Source: Cristatella mucedo (taxonomy: Eukaryota; Bryozoa; Phylactolaemata; Cristatellidae). Taken from it: 64,000 nt of DNA. Under the pieces are notes generated by a model. That model was not told where the DNA came from. It saw nothing but the letters and a program-made list of their open reading frames with translations, and made no database searches. The stretch is taken from NCBI GenBank assembly GCA_009760855.2, contig WPIO01000039.1:1401001-1465000 (forward strand), given 5' to 3'. The stretch's first letter is position 1. Each line of letters begins with the position of its first letter. Below, piece by piece: positions 1 to 19,140 of the stretch. The position numbers were made by a program, and so were the translations under genes.

Positions 1-1400
1 CGAGTGTGGAGGCGAGCTCTGAGCTGCGCAGCGATGCAGTTGTAGCAGGAGCAGGAGCAGCCTCTTCGCCATCGGCTGAGTCTTGCTCTTTATATTATTA
101 TATTTGTTTTTCCTGTTGGCAGCAAATAACAGACTCATAAAGTGCCGTTGTGACCAAGGTCTGTCTAGGTTCTGTTGGGCTAGATGGGAAGCATCAAGAC
201 TGCATGGCAACGCTAGGCAGCTTATGTCTCCAAGTTTTCTTTTGTGATTTGTGTTTGGTTGTCAAATTATGTCTTTGGTGTTGTTTCGTGAAAAGCAGTT
301 GTTTCTTTCGGTTGTTAGTGTACTTGCCATATGTGCTTGCTCCCCTTTCACGGCCGACATGCAAAAACCAGTTCTAGACCCACATACAGCCCTCAATCGT
401 GGGGTCTGCAGGTGATCTGCTAGTATCCTTTTTTCTCGAGATATGTGTGCAGGGCTTGGAAAGTGATAATTTTAGACTCGGCTGCATAGAACTCTCATCT
501 CGGAGCGTATAGCATATATGTCTCTACTTCTGATCGCATTCTTCTTCTCCGTGACCGGTTTTCTTGTGGGAAAAAATGTTCTATCGTTGGCATTCAGAAA
601 ACCGCATGGGAATCAATAAATGGTGGGCTTCGATAGCCTGCCTATGCTCTGACTGAATTCTTGCAAAGCACCCTCGTGTTCTTCCCAGTATATGGTGGCT
701 TCTCTTTGCTATGTGTTGCGAGTTAAAAAACAGTTCATTAGTGCGTCAGTGGATCTCTTAGCCAATCAGACCTTTATTGCTTACACTGCAGCTGTGTAGC
801 TATGGACATAGTTTTTGCAGCTTTTTTGTCACTAAGAATTAGCATTTGGTGGACAGCTCAGCTGCAATAAATCCACCAACTCCTGCCCACTGTCAGCTAG
901 ACATAGAACATATAGCAACAGATCATGAGCACACACAGCTGTTGATGCCGCCTTGGTGATCGAGTCTTAAGTGACCAATAATCTCGTCCTCAGTTAATTT
1001 ATCAATAACCTATCCTCAGTTAACGAATGTTATAGGAGCAGCATTCTCAATAGAAAGCACCCTCGTGTTGTGCCCGGTGTTTGGAATCTTGCTTTTCGCT
1101 GCATTTGATAAAGTTGTTAACGCCATTAGCATTGCCAGCCGAGCGAGCAACCTATCAAGCTGAGACCTTGACTCTGGTTGCTGTCCTGTCTTCTAACTTT
1201 GTGCAGATGGCGAGGGGCATGACCCAGCATGCTGTGCCTACTGAAGACTTGACTCTGATTATCAGATTTGTATCAGTCCTCACACCAGTATGCAAGCCGT
1301 CGTTCAGCAACGTAGGCTCGTTTTTTGGGGCTCATGAATATGCAAACTGTGTATTGCCCACTCATTCCCCCTGCTTTGACTTAAGGTGCTGTCTCGACCA
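1..1400. other. No recognisable gene; probable ALDH4A1 intron
   Basis: This stretch lies upstream of the first visible ALDH4A1 exon and is probably intron. I looked for the preceding ALDH4A1 exon and saw no matching reading frame. Short open frames are present but have no recognisable motif. No repeat was recognised before the SINE-2-like piece near 1400. Confidence 0.5.
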
Positions 1401-1550
1401 CAGTTAAGGTGAATGTATTTGATGACCGAGGTCGTGGGCTCGAGCACCGTAGCATATGTGAGGCATCTGAATGGAGATTAAGTCCTTAGGGCACTATATA
1501 AATGAATTATATATATATTTATTTATTTATTTATTTATTTATTTATACGC
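1400..1550 (+). mobile_element. SINE-2 fragment followed by ATTT microsatellite
   Basis: A decayed tRNA-like head with a B-box-like GTGGGCTCGAGC is followed by a tail (GAATGGAGATTAAGTCC, then GGGCACTATATAAATGAA). This matches the SINE-2 copies at 27300 and 57183. The element runs into an ATTT/TA-rich microsatellite at about 1508-1548. Confidence 0.55.
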
Positions 1551-1934
1551 TTATGGTATCACATCTAGGTTGCTGAGATTTCCTTTATCCAGAGACCCGT
1601 TCAAAACACACCAGGCCTGTCGTCAACAGTACATTGCTACAAGACAGTACTTCTGACTGAGCTTCACTAGCTCTCTATCTAGCATCCAATCAACTTCAGT
1701 GTGTCTCTGGATTATAGGTTACTCAACTTGCTTATATCAGCATACTTATGCGACCTGGCCCATCCAGTGTGCTCTCGTGCCACCCTCGCATTGGCTCATC
1801 TCACCATCCCTTGCACTAAATTGAAATCATCAGGCAGTGGGGCCCGAAGTTCGTAGCACCAAAGGCCTGGACCTGGGGGGTTGACTTTCGATGGGACAGT
1901 AACGGGGCAGCAGTAATGCCTGCAATTGCTGGAC

Positions 1935-2085
1935 AATGTCTAGGGTTAAGGCCCTAGCGCTCCACGACCCAGGTTGTGGGTTTGAATCCTGCAGCGTGCA
2001 CTCCTTTATTGCTTGCTGCAAGCGGTGGCGATCGCCATTAAGGCTTTCCCATCGCTATATAAATGAGACTGTCAAAATCAGCTAG
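1935..2085 (+). mobile_element. SINE-1 copy (tRNA-derived)
   Basis: A B-box-like GGGTTTGAATCCTGCAG is followed by the SINE-1 body (CTCCTTTATTGC, GCAAGCGGTGGCGAT, CATCGCTATATAAATGAG) and the 3' end AAATCAGCTAGC. It is moderately diverged from the other copies. Confidence 0.7.
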
Positions 2086-2238
2086 CCTGTACTTTTTACT
2101 TTTCCTCACTAAAAAAAATCCCTAGCTTCAATGAACGTATCATGTTTACCACACTGCCTCCTGTCCAGCGGCAATGTATTGTGTTAGCACATTGCAGCAA
2201 GCTATTAGACTGAGCCAAGTGCACGTTTTACTTGCCAG

Positions 2239-9553
<7,315 letters not shown>

Positions 9554-9978
9554 CCACTCTGGGGTGACGACAATTCAGCTGGATTCGTACTGCCACGGCA
9601 CCCGTGTTGAATGTTCGGCAAATACTGGCTGAAGTCTGTGCTTTCGGTTAAGTCAAACTGATCCGCACTCCTGCCAGCGGTATTGGTCGTTGAGCCGTGG
9701 GTGCAGAATGTGTCGGCCTTGACTTTGATTCACTTTCGATGGATGGCACTGCATTCCTTACCTCAGCCTGAAAGCTCCAGTCGGGTTTATGATCTGCAGT
9801 CTCCGTGGAATATGCTTGTGTTGCACTTCAAGGGTCGGTGTCTTATTTGGTAACCCAGTGCAAAAAGATAGCCAAAGTTTGCCTTATTTGCGCTGCTGCC
9901 AATCGCAATGTGGTTTACCCACCCTTGTACTATGTTGATGCCCCTTGCTATCCCTTAATTTTGTGCTTGCTCGATCAC

Positions 9979-10035
9979 CCTGCAGTGCTCTGCACCTTGC
10001 TGCAGTGCTCTGCACCTTGCTGCAGTGCTCTGCTG
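9979..10035. repeat. 23 bp tandem repeat, about 2.5 copies
   Basis: CTGCAGTGCTCTGCACCTTG with short joins is repeated head to tail, with the last copy incomplete. It lies in the probable ALDH4A1 3' UTR. Confidence 0.8.
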
Positions 10036-10512
10036 TAAGTACATGCTAAGTGCTGCTGCCTATCTAGCTGCTTCCTCTAGCTGGTTCCTCAGGCTCACCG
10101 AGTGTCTTCCTGCGAGAAGTGTGCCAGCAGATTAAAAGTTGATGTTTATGATTTCTGAAAACGGTCTCATCAAAGCTAATACTTATGCATGTCTTGCCGT
10201 GCCACTCTGACATATGGTAACCCAGAAATTGAATGTATCGCATTCCGTCCAAAGCTACCATATGTATCATATTCGGCAGCTGGTCGCTATGGGTTTTTTA
10301 TTATTTACGACAGGATGATATGTTGATTTGCAGTGTCTTTAAATAGTCAGAATGCCTTACAGGTTGCCTTAGCTTTTATTGTGGCATTCTAAATGGAAAA
10401 TGATTGTAAAAAATTTCTAGCTGCCACCACTGGACAATGCTAGTGGTGCATAGATTTTTAATTTATTTTAAAAAGGCATTTTTTTTCATGTAAGAAGGCA
10501 ACATCTCACTTG

Positions 10513-10518
10513 AATAAA
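10513..10518 (+). promoter_or_regulatory. Candidate ALDH4A1 polyadenylation signal
   Basis: An exact AATAAA about 960 bp after the ALDH4A1 stop codon, followed by an A/T-rich stretch. No transcript evidence is available. Confidence 0.4.
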
Positions 10519-10524
10519 AATAAT

Positions 10525-12215
10525 AATATCAAAGTCTGTAGCAACTTCATATATAACTTAGTCGGTACCACCTTGTGTCACCAGTGCCCAATGTCGGCAC
10601 CCCAGGCTTGGCTATTACCAAAAAATGCTGTAATAAGCACGTAATTTAAACTGCACTCAGCGGAACCATCTTATGAAAACATCCGTACGGAGTCCTCGGA
10701 TTGCCTTGGAAAGTTCTCAGTTCTGGTGTGTAGGTGTAGTCTTGTCTTCAGGCAGTCGTAATCAGTTATATTATGGAAAACACTTGGCACGAATGTAATT
10801 TAGTTTTTTCAGCACCACATCAAGCTAGCTCTGTCGTAAACCTAGATTTGGCCCTGTTCCTACTATAAAACGAAGTCAATGCCTAACTTTAGGACCTAGC
10901 AAACGTCTAGCCGGTATCAAATACATTTTTCAAGCTTTAGTCGCTGTATCGATTGTCAGATCAGCATTTAATCGATGGACGGTTTGTAAGTTTCACGTAC
11001 TGCTCGAAACCCGAGTATTATCTGAGAGCCTCATAAATTTGCTCAGAAGCTTGCTTCTATGACCCGTCATCAGGCACTCGAGGATTGGGTGTTAACTCGG
11101 TGACTGGCTTAGGATATTCCTAGCTCTCTGGTTCTGTTGAGGCAGAACTACTAGAAGTGTCTTATCGAGAGCTAGCTGAAAACACCATCAAGGCTCTACA
11201 GTTAGGCCCAAGTACGGCCTACAGTGGGCCTTTAAATCCGAGAAATTATGTTTCTTGTTTACGGTGCTGAAGGGCCTACGGTCGCACCCAGGCGAACTGG
11301 GACACTATGCTAAACTCTCACACAGACCTACATAAACCTTCGCGGCTTGACTCCTTATACTTTGATGAACTTGGACCGCAGCACTCAACTGTATAGGTAA
11401 AACCTCATCGTGTCCTCTGGTTCTCTTAGGACAATAAAATAGCCATTTTCGGTCTTTCCTTTAGCGGTCATTTAGCGACAAATGTTTTAACTCTGCCGGT
11501 TCTAAACTGTAGAAGTCGTAAATCCAACGCTGCGACATTCATTTGCTTCGGACACTGGCATTTTGTTCCCAGCAACCTTTGGCTGCTGGTTCAAGGCTAC
11601 CAGTAGCTGTAACTGTCCTAATTTCGATATGCTTCTCACTTTATCTGTTACGATATGTGAGATGGAGGCTGCATGCTGCAGATTTGCACCGACTCCTCGA
11701 GAGTTTTTGGAGTTACAGATTGCGGTGCATATGTGCATTCAAGCACAAAAGTATCAGCGGCCCTTGGTTTTGTAATGAATGGTGAGCATTCGACCGTGAG
11801 CCACATGACCGGAGTACGAATGCGCACGATTAACTTGGTGCTTCTCGATGGCGTTTTTAGAGTGAGTGCATACAAGAGAAAACAGTGCGCGAAAGCATTT
11901 TTGACCCATTCATTCGAAAATGGCGAGCGTACCCATTATTCGTACCGAGTATATATTGTACGTGAAAAAGACTGCATCGGCCTTTTTGGAAGTACAAAGA
12001 CAAGCGCAGTTGCACAAAGACAACAGTGCACCGGCTGTGCTCATTTCCTCGCCTCTTGCTATTGTCAATCAGCATGCACATGACCATCTACTTAACTGCA
12101 TGTACGCAAAGCCAAAAGGGTAATGCATCAGACGGGACCGCCTACTGCACCCGCGAGGACAGACGAATTGCACTGCACCAGCGAGAACAGATTTATAAAG
12201 TCTGGGTCTTAGCCG
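10525..12215. other. Intergenic, nothing recognised
   Basis: Both strands have only short open frames without motifs. No repeat of the families seen elsewhere in the window was found here. Confidence 0.5.
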
Positions 12216-12221
12216 AAGGTC

Positions 12222-12365
12222 AAGTGACTCGCTCTTCACGACACATGTCGTAGGTTAGGGTCCTGCCAAGGGGAGGGGTGCAATACTCTAGTTCCCACTG
12301 CAAGTGGTGTTGACAGCCGGTAATGTTCTTCTGCCGCTTTACAACGATGCTGTTAAATCAGCAAA
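12222..12365 (+). mobile_element. Decayed SINE-1 copy
   Basis: The head is weak, but the body (CACTGCAAGTGGTGTTGACAG, TTCTTCTGCCGCTTTACAAC) and the end GCTGTTAAATCAGC match SINE-1. Confidence 0.55.
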
Positions 12366-12369
12366 TCCA

Positions 12370-13535
12370 TAAACAGTGAAACTTCAGGCAGCATATCACC
12401 CCTGCAAGGGTTCTTGCTCTATTGGGGCATGGAGCTTCTACAAAGGTAGTTGGTAGGGACCGAATAAGGTCGCGACTAGATGAACAATGTATGGTTGCTC
12501 GGAATGCAAAGAAGAGGCCACTTCTATGCATCAAGCGAAAAGTGGCTCGTTTGTAGAGGGCCGGGGTGAAAGCACAATGGACCTACGTAGACTGGAGCGC
12601 AGTCAAATGGAGCGACGAGAGTAAATTCGCCATTTTTGTTATATGGAAATGAACGTAGCACGTTCGCCATTGCTCTAATGCAGGTTTCAAAGACAACTGC
12701 CCTCAGAAGACATAGAGCTACCCAGGAACATTGCAGTACCAAGTGTAATGAGCCTTTGTGGAGATTTTTACCCGGAGGCACTGAGCCTAAGTACACGGCA
12801 AGGCGTCTACCACATATTCGACATAAATTTCCCGAAACACTTGAATTTATTTAGAGCGGTGGCTCGAATAGTGTGACCTGGTCAATCTTCAGGCCGAAAT
12901 TGCACTAGGTGTCTCCGGGGTGAAGTGGATGGCAGAATCAGAGCTCAGCTGGGTCGTAGAAGATCAAAAGACAACTCTTCTCCAGTGTACTTGACGTTCG
13001 GAGAACGATAAGGCGAACGGCTCTGGTAGGCTGTTGCTTACCTAGTACCGGTGTAACTTAGCTTTAGCACTATAAACTAATCTACTCGCGATCTAAAACT
13101 TTGCTTGCATGTTTTGTAAGCTTATTTCATACGCTTTGCATGATTACAGTAGGTTGCAGTAGCGTTTATTTGTATCAGAATTGGCACCATTTTGCTTTTG
13201 GGCCAAGGCGCTTAGCGTTATCTTAACTAGGAAAGAAGAATCCTAGTTAAGCACACTGGTAAAGTCATGAAACCCTCCGCTAAGAGGAATCCTTCCTTCG
13301 AGATTTCCCCCCCCCCACTACTTGCCGATCGTAGGATCAGGTGTAGGTGCATAGTCGATGTTGAGATGAGCGAGGGAGGGCCAGACTTTTATTTGCCGAT
13401 CCGTCACCACTCGCTTGCCGTGTGGCCCCAGCATTTACCTTTGCTGGGAAGACATGGATCTAGCACACAGGAGGACACTGCAGTTAGCTGACCCTTGGAA
13501 TTAGCCGACCCAATATATATGACCAGATGTAGATT
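12370..13535. other. Intergenic, nothing recognised
   Basis: No gene or known repeat recognised. It contains a poly-C tract near 13307-13316. Confidence 0.5.
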
Positions 13536-13537
13536 GA

Positions 13538-13688
<151 letters not shown>

Positions 13689-13689
13689 A

Positions 13690-14980
13690 CGAGCGGCTAA
13701 CATTCAACCCAAGGACAGACGAATACAATTTAGCCGTTAGGCCCCAATAGGAGGCCGGGTGTAGTTTGCCTACGCTTGGCGCCGCACGGACATTTCGAAA
13801 GGCTGCTTCAGCGATACGCCCACGATAGGTCGCTACTGTAGAGTGCCTAGAAGGGCGGTGGCTGGCCCGCAAGAACCAAACACCGCTACTCCCCTACTCC
13901 CGTATTTGCAGCATACACATATTAAAAGATTCCGCTATATATACATGCATCCATACACGCGTAGAAGAATATTTATTTACCAGTGCATTCAAGTCGCTCA
14001 GAGCAGGTATGGCGTTTCAAAGCAGCAGTCAGTTCTTCTGTAAGGTCGGAGCTCCAGGCAAAGAGTAATCAACAAAGTTGGTGCATAGCCTGTAAGGACA
14101 AATGACTCGACCCGCCCGATCTTACCTAAAGTGCTATCGCATAATTCTTCGGCCGATACAGGTCGTGGTAGATGGCTGTGAGCCCAAAATGAATCCAAGC
14201 TTAGTGACCGAACAATAGGGCGATCAAGCCAAGTGCAATCGCAGTAGCAGCAATGCCGAGTGCAGCACCACTTTGCATTGCACTGTGCACATTATAGTGT
14301 TTATGTAAATGCACATGCATTCATGTCATTTGACTGCTCGGCTTTATTTATTTGGAAATCTGCTGCTGATATGCCGCCTATAATTCTACGACAGTTTACC
14401 AACAGTCAGCAAGAAATGGATATTTCAGTTTACCTTTGACTTAATCAAATTTTCTTGCATGCCCAATTATTTACGCTTGAGGCAGCCACAGATGCGGAGC
14501 TAGAACAGTTGACAGTGGACTTCGGGCTGCCTCTTGTGCGCTGGACTCGGATGGATGGGATATCCCACCTATAGCATTCGCACCTGTAGCCTTCGAACCT
14601 GTAGCATTCGCACCTATAATAAGCAATGATATGCAGACTTTTAGAGACATTAGGTAACGACGGGTAATGTTCCGTCGACGGCCCAATTCAGCACTACTCG
14701 TATGGTTCGATCAGCTACAATGCAATGCGTGCAGAACGAACCGCATTTCTTGCATTCGGATACTGGCAGGTCACATTAATCTCTATAGTACTTCATTATC
14801 ACGCTATATCCTCCCAGTTGCTCTCCTTCAACGCATTTCGCTTAGCCCTGCCCCTCCCCTTCCCCCCACCCCAATACAGCACTCCGCACTCCGAGCGGCA
14901 GCGGCTAACAATTGGTCGATTTTGACCTTTCTCGACCCTAACGTCCCCCCCACCACACGCTCGGCCTGTGCCCTCCGGTC
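13690..14980. other. Intergenic, upstream of FABP-1
   Basis: No gene recognised. A small 15 bp tandem (ACCTATAGCATTCGC-like, about three copies) is at 14565-14620. From about 14800 the DNA becomes C-rich and then CpG-rich toward the FABP-1 start. No TATA box is evident. Confidence 0.5.
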
Positions 14981-15560
14981 GTTTAGCGTTGGGGCTCAAT
15001 TTGAGCGTACCGTGTGGCGTGACTAGCGTCGCGCGCCGATCGATATGGCTGCTGAACTACTGAATGGCACGAAGTGGGAGCTCGTCAAGACCGAAAACTT
15101 TGACGAGTACATGAAAACGTTAGGTGAGAGGCGCTACGGGCGGGCTGCCGGCCGCAGAGGCACGCGATTCTGGGAAGGTTTCTGCTGTAAGGGACGCTAA
15201 TGTAGAGAGCCCGGGCTGCGCGGTTCGATGCTCGCCCTCTCGGTGGATACCTCGCCGCCGCCGTACGTACCCGCTCCTTCGCGCCCGCCCGCCCGCCCGG
15301 CCGTCGGCCCAGTCCCGCCACTGCGCGTGCGACGCACTCCTGCGCGTGCGACGCACCCCTGCGCGCCCCCCCCCGGCCGTCGCGCCATTGTGTGCGGTGC
15401 ACGTGGTACAGTCGCCTTCGCCCGCGCCCAGCTGCCGAGTGTCCAAGGTGGCGAGACCGCCGCTGAGAGCGCGCGTCTCGCTGAAGCCGTCGCGTTGCAG
15501 CCAGCGCTGGGCGCGAGGGCTGGTCGCGATGTGTATGCGTACTAAGGGATATCGAACATT
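14800..15560. promoter_or_regulatory. CpG-dense region around FABP-1 exon 1 (probable promoter region)
   Basis: GC content and CpG frequency rise sharply against the flanks, and the region spans the FABP-1 first exon and the start of intron 1. Similar CpG-dense blocks cover the first exons of FABP-2 and FABP-3. The promoter role is inferred from position and no TATA box is visible. Confidence 0.45.
15045..15123 (+). CDS. FABP-1 exon 1
   Basis: ATG to TTAG|GTGAGA, 79 nt, leaving phase 1. It encodes MAAELLNGTKWELVK and ENFDEYMKTL. It has one more residue between Gly and Trp (GTKW) than the usual GKW or GTW. Confidence 0.92.
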
Positions 15561-18500
15561 AGGTTTCGCGCCGGCGCAAGCCGGTGGCTACCGAATGCGT
15601 ACCGAAAGCCGCTTAGGCTGTGAGTGCGCTATATTCAGAACTCTCCTGCGTAACATTCACATAGTCTTTATGGCTTTGTGGATGAGTTACAGACGGAGAT
15701 ACATTACAGTGCTGCCGACGTCGTCCCGGCTAACCGCATCCCCTGGGTATGCGGTCTTTCCATATGAAGACCATTCGCGTTCTCAAATCGAGTGCGGTCA
15801 GTCGAAATGTATGCGGATTGCTAGGATAGCAACGCTGGAAAGGAGATGTAACGAGTGACTAGCGATAGCGTACAGTTGCATCAGCACGCACGAGGCTCGC
15901 AAAAACCGAATAGCGAGTCAGGCGCGGCACGTTGGGGAGAACACGAACTGCAGGTGCAGTTTCCAGCAAAGACTCTAGGCTCGCCAGAGGCTCAGCTTAC
16001 TAACTTGAGTCAAAACGATGCGTAGGCTTTACAATTTCGCCTCTCCCAAGCGTTTTAGTGAATGTGCGTCGCTTGCCGTGCCAATGCGTGGCATGACTCA
16101 TAGCCGTGCTTCGGCAGCCATTAGTTCAGCTAAGGTTGTATGCCTTGTGTGCGTTCAAGCCGTCGAGTTGTTGTTGACCCAGAATAGGGCGAGCTATCGG
16201 CCGGAAATTATCTGACCCACAAGAATTCCACACGGCGTCGTGATCGAAGGGCTTAGATGAAATGGCCGGCTTGCTGCCAGATGCATTCCAATGGTCACCC
16301 CTCAGCCCTCGGTTGTACCTCTCCCCAATGCACCTCACTCATGGTGAGCTGGTGTCCGGTAAAGGCAACCTCGGAAATTTCTCTGCCTGTATTGGCTGTC
16401 GTTTGCTCTGGCCGATACCAGAGTAACTTCACAAAGGTGACCGTGAGAGTTTGATCATGCCAGTTTCAATCCGATGGTTGGACCCTGGGATGCTGTTGGT
16501 GGGCTCACTACAGTCGATAATTTGCGTTATGTAGCAGTTATGTAGTACCTAAGAGCACTGAAGTAATGGAGCAACCACCTACCTAGCACTGTTAAATATA
16601 TCTTCCTTTACACGCCGGTGAAGAATACTTCGACGTAGCATGTATCCATTTTGAGGCTTCTGTGAGTATGTTGGTCTTACATAATGCCGAAAGCTCTAAC
16701 GGACCAGACTGTCTAGTTTGCTTTAGTGACCTTGTGCTTAATTGCCTCCATCGGTCTTTCAGTCATTTCAAATCCACCTAAAAGAACCTCCGTGATTTGC
16801 AGAAGCTCCTTTTTACAGTACCGAAGCCGTGCAAAACACGCGTCACTGAAAAGAAGTCGGTAAAGAACAATAACAGCTAGTCTTAGGGCAGGTCATTGTA
16901 TAAATGTATTGCAATGGCATATAATATAATATAATGGCATATAAGGTGAGTTGTAATATCCGGAAAGTGTGTTTCGATGCCCTCTCTCTCACTGAACCTA
17001 AACCCTAAGTAACAACGTCCACATGGTTTGCTGACACATTTCAGATGATTGCATATCGACCGTCTCACTGTGTACAGCCAGTTAGGTAGGATAACAAGCC
17101 GACGGTAGATGTAAGCTCTTTACAGACTATACATATCCCTGTCTGTCATAAGATATAAAGAGGAGCTTTGCCTTGTGTGAGTAAATGCCAGGATTAGACT
17201 CTTGAACGATATTATGCATTGGGCTAGCAACTGTTCGACCTCATCGAGCAGTGGTATTGTCTGCTCACAACTTCGTGGAGCAGCTCAAGGATACGACTAC
17301 TGTCTGGGGGATGTTGTGTATGTAGTTAGACAGCTGTAATGCTTGCTAGTCGATGACTGCTCTGTCGCAAAGGTTGAGCTGGTATTGCAAGGGGACGCCA
17401 AGATGGCAAACCTTATCTTAAAACCAACATCTTTCCTCGATCCAGAAGCTGAAACCCTAAATGCTTGATGTGAGCTCTTACCATTGTCTAATGTTAAGCA
17501 GACATCCCAGCATGATGGCTGGCTGTAGAAGCTGGGTTTGCTATCCTTGGGCCGGGTTGATCTCACCTGAATGTAGCCATGATGATTGCTCTCGCTCGCT
17601 GAGACTGCCTGTGGCATGGCCCTCGGTCGTAGTCTGGGGTAATGTGCTAGCGCTTTTGGACTCAGTTTGAGTCTTGAGGCAATTCTTTATCGCTATCCGA
17701 TATTGAAAGTGATAGAGCTTCTCAGCCCACTACAGAAATGAGTGCTGAATCGGCTTACCTTGTCTTTACAGACTTGAGATTAGTACAGTCGACTTCAGCA
17801 CAACACTGCTGACAAGCCTCGTCATTACCCAGTGCATTTGACCTGTCATAGGACTACAGTGGTTACTTCGATTTCACATTACATTCAGTAGCTGCACTAT
17901 CAGCTCAAGGATAAAAGCTGCACCATCAGCTCAAGGATAAAACTATGTTAATCACCATCAGCTCAAGGATAAAAACTATGTTAATTAGCTATTACGGCCT
18001 CCTAAAGTGGAATAGTGTTGCATACTAAGCGATTGCGGCTCATTGGTTAACGGCTTGTGACGTTCTTGCAGTCACTCACGGGCTCATTATTATAATGCAG
18101 ACCTGATATGCAGCTGCCCATGTATGTTATGGTGCTGTGATGTCAGCTCGGTTGTAATTTAGTTTATTGTGATGGCTTCAGCATTGAATTGGGTGTCCGT
18201 GTTTTAAATTGAACGTGGGAAAAGTGGGTGCTTGTGCCCCCCATGCACTCGTGTGTGCAAGATTGTGTTTCGCCCGTTATTTTGGCCCTTGGGATTCCTA
18301 AGAATGACTCCTAATAGCCTGGTCTAGTGACACCCTTGCTTTCACAAACTATGTCAGCCATTGAAGTCAAGAGGCTAGTCCTGCTTGAGAAGGCACCGAG
18401 CATGCCATTCGGTCTAGGGCCACTATGGCACTGGAGTTGCTCGGTGGTGTCAGCTTTCTGCACCACATAAATAAACCTCGAGTGAACCTTGCATCCGAAA

Positions 18501-19108
18501 AACCTCGATGCTCTCTGCTGGCCCGACTTGTTTTTGGCCAAACCATGTGCAGATGATATGAACCACTGCCTGCCCCCCCCCCAATTACTGCAGCCTTGGC
18601 ACAAAGCAAACAAATCAGTGAAGTAACCTAAGCTGCAGTTAAAGCTGAGACCAAATCCTGCGACTTTAGCTGAGCTTAGATAACATGAGGCGTGAATGGG
18701 TTTAGGGGTATGGTTTTAAATTGGTTGCTTTCAACATTGGTAGGTTGTTAGCAGGGCTTATTTTTTATGTCACTCGTTTTTCCAGAAGTCGGATTTATGA
18801 CAAGGAAAATTGGAAATGCTATCACCAACACTGAGAAATGGTCCATCGAAGGTGATTCGTGGACATTGAATATACTGTCGACGTTCAAGAACAAGGAGTC
18901 GAAATTCAAAATTGGTCAGGAATTCGACGATTTGACTCTTGACGGTCGCCAGGTCAAGGTAAGTGCAGCTAAGTGTTAGCCAGCTAATTGCAATGCCTCA
19001 GTTTGCGCTTGATGAGTTGTTCGTAACTTGCTCTTGAACTGAGAGCTCTGGGTAGCAGATAGGCAAGGTTTAGTCTGCCCCACATACATACACATAACAC
19101 ACATATAA

Positions 19109-19140
<32 letters not shown>

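Larger units (their letters stand above)
9554..10520 (+). other. ALDH4A1: Probable ALDH4A1 3' UTR
   Basis: Non-coding sequence between the ALDH4A1 stop and the first convincing AATAAA at 10513-10518. It includes a three-copy tandem of about 23 bp (CTGCAGTGCTCTGCACCTTG) at 9979-10035. The UTR length is inferred, not shown. Confidence 0.45.

Noticed and set aside
15124-15858. 244 aa plus-strand open frame overlapping FABP-1 intron 1
   Set aside because: It begins at the FABP-1 splice donor in CpG-rich DNA, runs into a LINE B fragment and has no recognisable domain.
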